DNA of 64,000 bases. Origin: Candidatus Brocadia pituitae. GTDB taxonomy: Bacteria; Planctomycetota; Brocadiia; Brocadiales; Brocadiaceae. Positions within the stretch are counted from its first letter, which is position 1. Every line of letters begins with the position of its first letter. The stretch covers positions 3,790,613 through 3,854,612 of the forward strand of contig AP021856.1 of assembly GCA_017347445.1 (NCBI GenBank), in the 5' to 3' direction. Under the pieces are notes generated by a model. It was not told the origin of the DNA. It ran no database searches and saw only the letters and a program-made list of their open reading frames with translations. Below, piece by piece: positions 26,861 through 34,090 of this stretch. The translations under genes were made by a program, and so were the position numbers.

Positions 26861-26945
26861 TTATGTCTCCAATGCCTCCATTTTTTTATCAAGTTTGACA
26901 ATGATTTTTTGTAAAAGAGTCGCTGACCCCTCTAAATCTAAACTA
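26861..26945 (-). pseudogene. Second HsdS C-terminal remnant
   Basis: The peptide DLEGSATLLQKIIVKLDKKM and EALET matches the HsdS C-terminal helix (EIVAKLDREMEALE). The stop lies in the IS copy 2 target duplication. Beyond the IS the next codons in a shifted frame read IRFLRR, as in the family (VRLLRQ), so IS copy 2 landed in an already decaying hsdS. Confidence 0.45.
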
Positions 26946-26952
26946 AATAAGT

Positions 26953-27116
26953 CAATTGCCTGTAACCCTGTACTTTCTTGGGACGTAAGATGCAAAATCT
27001 TAAAAAAGGGATATAAACAGTATGCAAAACCTAAACCACTACGCCAGTTCCATGCCCCACCCTGCTCCTTACGCCCACAGAAGCGACCCTCCTTCGGATT
27101 GGATGATTTCTATTTT
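26953..27116. repeat. Dispersed repeat copy B (empty site for the IS1634-like element)
   Basis: Matches 20275-20358 plus 22366-22456. The single CTAA at 27031-27034 is the uninterrupted target. No intact ORF is present. The remaining bases up to 27196 show nothing clear. Confidence 0.6.
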
Positions 27117-27196
27117 TTCGTCCCGCTTTTTGAAGGACTTATAGTTTCACGCTGTTTGGTGGCAAATTCTTTTTGATTTTTCAATGTTCTGTTCCA

Positions 27197-29623
27197 TTAT
27201 TTTTTCCAGCTAGATTTAATTTTGCCGCAAGAACATTTTACTGTATTTTCAACAGAGTCATAGTGCTTTTTGGACATAAGATTGTTACACTGATCACATC
27301 TGAAAAGCCCTTCCAACTCCAAAACGTCACCGTAAAACATTTTCAGATCGTCAATGTTTTCAGTAAATGTACTATCATGAGACGTCCTGTTGCCGAGAAA
27401 CATTGAGGCATTAAGCCTTCCAAAGACAGCCTGATCTTTTAACACACATTTTCTGTCTTTAAGCTTGCTCTTTAATTCTGACAGCAATTCATTTGACATT
27501 CTATTTTCATTTTGTTCATTAAAACGAAACTCTACCTTCACTTTCAGTTCATGACATATATCCTTTAGTATATGTTCAAGGTATTTTCGAATCATATTTC
27601 CTAATTCCGACGGATCTAAATTTTTCATCTTAGCTTCAATTCTTGCTTTAAGATCCATTAAGGGTTCTTCAATGCTTGCACCGCTGTCGTAATCCCAGCA
27701 CATCATCTTAATCAGCCAGTTTTTCCCTTTAACTATATTCGAGACAATCTCGAACCAGTCTTTTTCGTGAGTAAAAAGGAATATCTGGTAGTCGTTGAAT
27801 TTTTCTACCAAAAGCCTTGCAAAGCGAGCACGATGATTTGTATCAAAGCTGGATATTACATCATCGAGGACAATAAATTTATTGAGCTTATTAAAGGCTT
27901 TTACAGACGCTAAGAACAAGCATATCCCAAGACAATTCAAATGGGATTCACTGAGATACTTATGGGGCGGCGATTCCGGTTTGCCGTGAAATTTAAATTG
28001 CAGGGTAATTCCTACAAACTCTTCATCCTCGTCCAGCGGAATAAGTTCGATTTCGCTTACATTTTCAGAGGCATTCATAAATAGATAGAGGTCGTTGATA
28101 TCCTTTGATATAGATTCTAAAAAAGAGCAAAGCCCTTCTCTTTGCCTTCTCACAAACTCATTATAAATAAGCTCCATAGATTGTTGCTGTTGTGTAAGAA
28201 TTTTTAAAGCCTTTTGATAAGATTTAATCTCACTGTACGACTGCCTGACAGATATTATCTTGCTATAAACCGTGAATATGATGTCGTCTTTCTTTCCTGT
28301 AATTATTTTTCCTTTTTTTGAGGTAAGAGCAGAAATTGAGTTTTGAAGAGCGGTTATATCTAAACTAATAAAATCCTCTGGCTTATTGATTAGTTCAACT
28401 TCTGAAAGAGATGCCTTTTTGATTTTTTCTAAAGCTTTTAAAATTGTCCCTTTTATCTGTTCAATTTCTCTCCTTAAGGCAGAATTTTCCTCTAAAAGTA
28501 AACTTTTCTCTTTTAAGATATTTTCTATCTCTGTTAAGCCTCCTTGAATAAGTCGTTGTATTACATTTTTTTCCTCTTCTGCTGCATCTTTTTCCTTTTT
28601 AAAGATGGATAATTCCTCAATCCTCTTTCTTAACTCATCAATTAATTCATCTCTGCTTTTATCCTGTAAACATAGCGGGCACTTATCATCTTCGAATAAC
28701 CTTTTATCGAGAATCGAAAGTCCCTGTGACAATAATGGTTCAAGACTTATTTTTTTGAACTTTTCTTGATCTTCTGCAATCTGCTGACACTTTTCGTAGA
28801 ATGCTTTATACGATGTGCATATACTGTTGAAAGAAACCTTAAAGCTACTTAAATTCTCAATAACTTTTTCATAGGATAGTTGCAGTGCAATCGCTTCTTT
28901 ATCCTCTGGTTTCTTGAGAAGCCCTAAAATAGTATCTATGCTTGAATTGTCCTTAACTTCAATAGGGAGATTCAGAGGTATGACTAATTCTCTTATAGCA
29001 CCTAGATATTGTTCATCATCCGTAATATTTTGACCGATTTGCTCTATTATATGGGCTTGCTTGGCATTTATATGATAGTCAAAATTTTTCAGCTTGAGTT
29101 CTTTCTTTAGATCATTGACAGCCTTTTTTAGAACACCTTTTATCTTTGAAACCTCTGAAAAACCTATTATTTGTGAAATTTCCTCAAGCTTCTCCGCCTT
29201 AGTAGATAAAATAAACCTCAATAGATCCTTGTATCTGAGAATAAGATTTTCTTTTAAAGACATGTTTAGATAATCATTAATATTTTGTGAAACGTTTGAA
29301 TACTCACTGGTTAATTTTGATTTTTTATAAAATAATCTCTTTCTGGAATCACATTTTGAATCAGAGTAGTTTAATTCAACGTAAGCATCCTCATTATCCG
29401 ATAGGAAAATGTTTCTTAAAGCAGAAACTCCTTTAGTTCCTATTTCTTCTGATGAAAGATGCTCTATTTTGTCGTAATAGAACCATTCAAAGGCATCGGC
29501 GATAGAACTCTTTCCGCTGCCATTATCCCCATAAATAAGGATTGACTTGGATAAATCAAGATCAATACAAATGTCTTTTCTGATTCCTCTAAATCCGTTT
29601 ATTTCAAGGCTTTTAAGTTTCAT
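27197..29623 (-). CDS. Rad50-like zinc-hook ATPase, candidate RloC-type anticodon nuclease
   Basis: 808 residues. ABC-ATPase parts: Walker A GDNGSGKSS (32-40), signature-like LSESH (557-561), Walker B FIVLDDV (583-589), H-loop His619. Two long coiled coils flank a zinc hook CPLC (315-318). The C-terminal domain has Arg679-x3-Glu683 (IRKYLE) and NRTSH (His749), the order of residues described for PrrC/RloC tRNA nucleases, then a zinc ribbon (Cys776/779 and 797/799). RloC is known near type I restriction genes and has this size and hook position. A simple SbcC/RecF-type repair ATPase is the alternative. The start overlaps the upstream small gene by 11 bp. Confidence 0.6.
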   Translation of the reverse strand: MKLKSLEINGFRGIRKDICIDLDLSKSILIYGDNGSGKSSIADAFEWFYYDKIEHLSSEEIGTKGVSALRNIFLSDNEDAYVELNYSDSKCDSRKRLFYKKSKLTSEYSNVSQNINDYLNMSLKENLILRYKDLLRFILSTKAEKLEEISQIIGFSEVSKIKGVLKKAVNDLKKELKLKNFDYHINAKQAHIIEQIGQNITDDEQYLGAIRELVIPLNLPIEVKDNSSIDTILGLLKKPEDKEAIALQLSYEKVIENLSSFKVSFNSICTSYKAFYEKCQQIAEDQEKFKKISLEPLLSQGLSILDKRLFEDDKCPLCLQDKSRDELIDELRKRIEELSIFKKEKDAAEEEKNVIQRLIQGGLTEIENILKEKSLLLEENSALRREIEQIKGTILKALEKIKKASLSEVELINKPEDFISLDITALQNSISALTSKKGKIITGKKDDIIFTVYSKIISVRQSYSEIKSYQKALKILTQQQQSMELIYNEFVRRQREGLCSFLESISKDINDLYLFMNASENVSEIELIPLDEDEEFVGITLQFKFHGKPESPPHKYLSESHLNCLGICLFLASVKAFNKLNKFIVLDDVISSFDTNHRARFARLLVEKFNDYQIFLFTHEKDWFEIVSNIVKGKNWLIKMMCWDYDSGASIEEPLMDLKARIEAKMKNLDPSELGNMIRKYLEHILKDICHELKVKVEFRFNEQNENRMSNELLSELKSKLKDRKCVLKDQAVFGRLNASMFLGNRTSHDSTFTENIDDLKMFYGDVLELEGLFRCDQCNNLMSKKHYDSVENTVKCSCGKIKSSWKK

Positions 29624-29801
29624 ATTCTTTCTTTTCCCTTATTGTGCTCAAATCATTTGATAGATTTGTATTTGTCAGCTTGCCTTCCTGATATAACCTC
29701 AAAACAGTTTGGGCAACATTTTTATCCACACCCTCGATATTTCCTATTTGAGAGAAGAATTCATCAAGTATTTCCTGACCACTCTTGATTTGTTCCACCA
29801 T
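29613..29801 (-). CDS. Small protein coupled to the zinc-hook ATPase
   Basis: 62 residues, MVEQIKSGQEILDEFFSQIG then GVDKNVAQTVLRLYQEGKLT. Soluble and helical; no family recognised. It sits 3 bp after the GIY-YIG gene and overlaps the ATPase start by 11 bp, so production is probably coupled. It could regulate the ATPase. Confidence 0.6.
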   Translation of the reverse strand: MVEQIKSGQEILDEFFSQIGNIEGVDKNVAQTVLRLYQEGKLTNTNLSNDLSTIREKKEYET

Positions 29802-29804
29802 ATT

Positions 29805-30266
29805 CTATACTCCCTTTTCAAAGTACTTCCAGTTTATCTCAAGAACTATTGATACATCATGCTTTTTAATCTCAAAACCGCTTTTATTGTTGCAGATGGG
29901 ATAAACGCCGTATTTATCAAGAAAATCAAGGATAAAATAACTCTCTAAATCCTCTATACGGTGTTTCCATATCTGCTTCAGCATTTCAAAATTCAGATAG
30001 GTAAAATAAAGCCCTTCTGTATTCTTGTAATTAACAATGCCTTCGTTTCCAGATGTGCCCTCAAAATGGTCTGAAAGCCTCTTGCCGATGCTATTGGTCT
30101 TCTTCTCGCTCATACCAATATAAATTAGCCGTGACCTTTTGAAAGGATAGGGGATTTCTGTCTCTCTCAAAAAAATAAAATAAAGCCCACATATCCCCAT
30201 TAACGGCTTGATATTCCGCAATTCAAATTCCTGCGGTTTGTCAAAGTTGATCTTAAAAGTTTGCAT
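29805..30266 (-). CDS. GIY-YIG-like domain protein
   Basis: 153 residues. The N-terminal ICGLYFIF and RSRLIYIGMSEKK correspond to the GIY and YIG strands, followed by KRLSDHF with the expected basic residue. A glutamate in the RIEDLESYFILDF helix may be the metal ligand. Probably a nuclease domain without an attached binding domain. It is packed between KTSC and the small coupled gene in the defence island. Confidence 0.6.
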   Translation of the reverse strand: MQTFKINFDKPQEFELRNIKPLMGICGLYFIFLRETEIPYPFKRSRLIYIGMSEKKTNSIGKRLSDHFEGTSGNEGIVNYKNTEGLYFTYLNFEMLKQIWKHRIEDLESYFILDFLDKYGVYPICNNKSGFEIKKHDVSIVLEINWKYFEKGV

Positions 30267-30267
30267 G

Positions 30268-30483
30268 TTATCTAATTTTCTTGAAGCTATAACCGCCTTT
30301 CTTTATATAGGTATCAAAGTATTTGCCGTGAGAATCAGCACTCATCAGACCGTTATACACCGATTCCGGAATATTTAAGTATTGATAGATTCCTCCGTTA
30401 TGGAACTCAATTTCTAAAATCATGTTTTCTGGGTCATAACCTACTGATGCAAGATTGGATGATGAGACAGAAGTTCTATTCAT
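30268..30483 (-). CDS. KTSC-domain protein
   Basis: 71 residues covering one KTSC domain: RTSVSSSNLASVGYDPENMI, EFHNGGIYQYLNIPESVYNG and the GKYFDTYIKKGGY end. KTSC domains occur in phage and defence contexts and are thought to bind nucleic acid; the role is not settled. It starts 3 bp after the OLD gene stop. Confidence 0.75.
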   Translation of the reverse strand: MNRTSVSSSNLASVGYDPENMILEIEFHNGGIYQYLNIPESVYNGLMSADSHGKYFDTYIKKGGYSFKKIR

Positions 30484-32286
30484 TTTTTACCTCCTCAAAA
30501 GATTTGTTATTTGATTTATGAGATTCTCCAAAAAAGGAAGTTTTCCTCCATCAGAGTAAATCTTTTGGATAAATCTTTCAGAGCCATCCAGATTTTTCAA
30601 TACCTGCGATGGCCTATCATAGCCAAGCTCTTTGGCTATTTCTTCTCTAATAGAATTAAAACTATCCTCACCGATCTCTGATTTTAAATAGCTTTCCATT
30701 TCATCTTCAAAACATGCCCATGTTTCATGAACTTGTGTCGTTGGAAAGTCTTCTTCCTTGGCATCTGCCAATTTAAGGTATCTCTTGTTTCTCTCTACCG
30801 TCTCTTTCTCTTCCTTTTTCCCTTTATAACGCCGATCAGCATCAAAAATAAAATATGTTGGAATTTGAAATCCCCTAAAAATTACTACCGGTCGATCAAT
30901 GTTGTTTTTTCCTCTTGCTGGTATTATAGCTATACCTAATGAATGCCAATCTTTTTTCATAATATCTTGCATCGCCCATAAAACGCCCATATCGCCAAAC
31001 CCTTCAACAACCACAACAGCATCTGCAAAAAAACCCTCATTAGCAATAGTGTCCATTAAAGGCAATGCATGGGCACGAAACGATTCCTTAGTAAACAATT
31101 TTTCATCAAGAGTTGTAATCTGGGACAAAGCTTTTGCTGCTTGTTCAAGCGAATATTGTGTTGCAATACTATTAGCACATTCGCATTCTGGTGATTTTTG
31201 CTTGCGTATGAATCTAATTTGGTCAAATTTATATAGATCAACAAAGAATGGGGAATGAGTAGCGTAAAGAATTTGATTTCTGCCAGTATTTGTTTCCTTT
31301 ATGGATAACTCACTTAATAATTTTGAAAGATATCTACATCGCAAAGGATGCAAATAGAGTTCTGGTTCCTCAATTGCAAGTATTAAATCTGGCTCAATTA
31401 TGGTGATATTTTCTTCGGTGGAGCTTTCTGGTTGATGTGTTTCTGATGCATTCTTAATGGTGGTGGTTAATGCAAGCTGCTGAAGGAGTGTAATAATTAG
31501 CGCTCTTTGTAATCCATGTCCCTTTCTGCTTATATCTCCTTCGAAATCATCATCTATAAGTGTTGGAATAGCTTTGGGTAAAGACAATTCTGGTGGTTTA
31601 ATATCCTCCCAGTTGAGATTTAATTTTGCACCTGGCGAAAATTTACTAAGCGTCTCGCTGATAGATTCTCCAAGCTTAGGGAGTTCCTTCAAGTTTTCAG
31701 AATTATAAAGACTTCTCAATTCTGACTCAAATTTTTCTTTAAATGCTCGTATATCATCTCTGGCGTTAACTCGCCTATACACTATTATATCTAATAATTG
31801 ATATAGACTCGTGCCTTTTTTGTCAGAAATTTCATCTTCAACCTCTCGTACTGCTGGCACAAGAACAAATTTTGTATATTTATCAAGTTTGCCACCGCCG
31901 ATATTTTTAGGGCCAAAGAATTGCTCTTCTTTTTCTATGGGTTGTTTTAATTCAGAATGCTCCGCTTCATATGAGGTCATGATTTCTTCGACTTCATCCG
32001 CGCTTTTTACATTTCCTGATAGTCCAGAAAACTTACCTGAATCAATTAATTCTTTGAATTTTGCTGTTTTGTCTCTTTTAGCAGTAATCGCTCTGATTTC
32101 AGCAAATTCAGGTATTTGCATTGCTGCAGCGTAATATTTTTGACCAAACCTTCCATCAACCATGCTGATTTTTTTGGTCACAATTAATTTATTCTCTCTT
32201 AAGTACGTTTGGAACTCACTAATTTCAGCATCTTTTAACTGCGTATATGTAACCCTTAATATCATTTCTTGGTTTGTATCCTTATT

Positions 32287-33898
32287 TGGTTGCTATCATA
32301 ACATCGTGAACTGATTTTTAATGCTCAGAAATATCATAACATCGTGAACATAATCAGATAAAGGGCAGGCATGGTTAACGGAAGGAGTCCGTAGGACGAC
32401 TGGAGTTAACCATGCCTGCCCGCCAAAAAAATTAAACAATGTGTAACGAAAACAAACTCGTACTCTCTCTACAATAATCTGTTGTGTCCCCTGAGAAATA
32501 GGTTTTATAAGGTTTGTCGTTTCTTTTTGTCTTTCCGTAAGGAATCGATTATATGACCCTTTATGGGAAAAGAAAAAGTCTTGATCGTCTTACCCTCGTG
32601 TTTTACCACCAGTTTCTTGTGTTGCGTAAAAATGGTTGCAACAAGGTACTGCCCTTCAAGCTTCTTCCTGATAAAGTATTGATTACCGTTAATTTCAACT
32701 TTACCATGCGTGCCTACCTTCCTTATAAAGGAGATATTCCCTTTTGCAACGGGAATATCCAAACAACCCCGTGCATCCAGGTAAGGTTCGAGATTGAACC
32801 CTATGGGTATCTGTTTCAGAGACTCCCACAAAGAGTCTCTCAGTACTCCAGGAAACCGCGTACCATGGTCTTTTTGAGTAAGTCCTCGGTGCGGTTTTTT
32901 ATACTGATAGTACCTCAGAAACCGCTCATTGACTTTCTTCAATCGTGCAAGGGAGAGACACCTATGTCTTCTCAGTACCCTTTCCTGCCAAAGATCGTTA
33001 AAACTCTCAACCGTGGCATTTCTTCCCGGCTCGCCTTGTGGAATAAATACCACGTGAATACCCAAAAGCAGATGAAGGCGAATAACCTGAGAAATACTGT
33101 ACGGATATCTCCCACCTCCCGTGGCAGCCATTTCATTGTCCATCTGCGATGCCTCTGGGATTCCAAGGTTTCTCCATGCCTCAAGCAGATGTTTGCACAG
33201 AGAAATCGACTGTTTGTCGGTAAACTGACTCGCCCAGACAGTACGTCCTGCAACATCAACCGTATGAAACGTATAAAACCGGATAACCTTGTCAGTACCC
33301 CTGAGATATCTTGGCCCCACAAGATCAGTCTGGTGGAGTTCTCCCATCTTTTCAGCTTTAAAGTAAGGGTAGGGGTGTTTTTTCCCCTTTTCCTTACGTC
33401 CTTGTTTATTGCCTGTTTTCCCATATCGAGAAAGTATTCGTGCAATAGTAGGTATCGATGGAATATCCCGTATCTTCTTCTGTTCGAGTTCCCAGTGGAT
33501 AACTTCCGCTCCTATCCCAGAAAAAGCAGAACGGCGTGTCTTGTGAGTCTCCAGTTCTTCCCGAAGAGAAAGTATTTTCTTTATCAATCGCCCAGATATT
33601 TTTCTCCAAATTCGTCTCGGTGCACGACTGCGATCTTTGAGACCTTTATTCCCGTATTCTTTGTATCTTCTAAGCCATTTATGCAGCCATCCACGACTCC
33701 TTTGTACCAACTGAAGTATCTTATTGAATCCGTGCCCCTTTTTATACAACTGAATCGCTTGGTGCCGTTTCTCATATTCTCTATGATTCTCCATCGTCTC
33801 CTCCTCCAAAAATGTTTTTGGAGAAAGTTTAGACGATCTTCTACAAAGTTCACGATGTTATGATATTTTTTAAGTTCACGATGTTATGATATAAACCC
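32287..33898 (-). mobile_element. IS481-like element, copy 3 (1612 bp)
   Basis: Flanked by CTTATT (32281-32286 and 33899-33904). Same structure as copy 1, including two terminal 18-bp repeats at each end. It is inserted in codon 60 or so of the OLD-family gene, in the same orientation as the gene. Confidence 0.9.
32505..33794 (-). CDS. IS481-like DDE transposase, copy 3
   Basis: Same 429-residue protein as copies 1 and 2 with D157, D219, E263. ATG 33794 follows GGAGGAGG. Intact. Confidence 0.9.
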   Translation of the reverse strand: MENHREYEKRHQAIQLYKKGHGFNKILQLVQRSRGWLHKWLRRYKEYGNKGLKDRSRAPRRIWRKISGRLIKKILSLREELETHKTRRSAFSGIGAEVIHWELEQKKIRDIPSIPTIARILSRYGKTGNKQGRKEKGKKHPYPYFKAEKMGELHQTDLVGPRYLRGTDKVIRFYTFHTVDVAGRTVWASQFTDKQSISLCKHLLEAWRNLGIPEASQMDNEMAATGGGRYPYSISQVIRLHLLLGIHVVFIPQGEPGRNATVESFNDLWQERVLRRHRCLSLARLKKVNERFLRYYQYKKPHRGLTQKDHGTRFPGVLRDSLWESLKQIPIGFNLEPYLDARGCLDIPVAKGNISFIRKVGTHGKVEINGNQYFIRKKLEGQYLVATIFTQHKKLVVKHEGKTIKTFSFPIKGHIIDSLRKDKKKRQTL

Positions 33899-34090
33899 CT
33901 TATTAAATAAATCCTCAACAGTAATAGAAGCATTCACATCATAAAAAATATCAATAGCTTTAAGAAATGATGACTTCCCGCTGCCATTCCTGCCTATAAT
34001 GACCGTCAACTCATCACAGTTAAGCTGTGTCTTTTTGATACAGCGAAAATTTTCAATATATATTGATTCGATTATCATCTTAACTGTTAT

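Larger units (their letters stand above)
30487..34078 (-). pseudogene. OLD-family ATPase-TOPRIM nuclease gene, split by IS481-like copy 3
   Basis: N-terminal part (33899-34078): MIIESIYIENFRCIKKTQLN with Walker A GRNGSGKSS. C-terminal part (30487-32286): ABC tail with LAIEEPELYLHP (Walker B) and ATHSPFFVDLY, then a TOPRIM domain with VVVVEGFGDMGVL and FDADRRYKGK. Deleting the element and one CTTATT joins the parts in frame as VEDLFNK-DTNQEMILRV, giving 657 residues, normal for OLD/GajA-type proteins. The uninterrupted protein would be an anti-phage nuclease. The downstream part could still make a fragment from ATG 32265 without Walker A. No GajB helicase is adjacent. Confidence 0.85.

Noticed and set aside
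27197-29623. Calling the zinc-hook protein a plain SbcC/Rad50 repair ATPase
   Set aside because: No SbcD nuclease gene is adjacent and the C-terminus carries an extra domain after the ATPase head; the option is kept as an alternative only.
30487-32265. Treating the OLD C-terminal part as a complete gene of its own
   Set aside because: It lacks Walker A, and the missing N-terminus is found in frame across IS copy 3.
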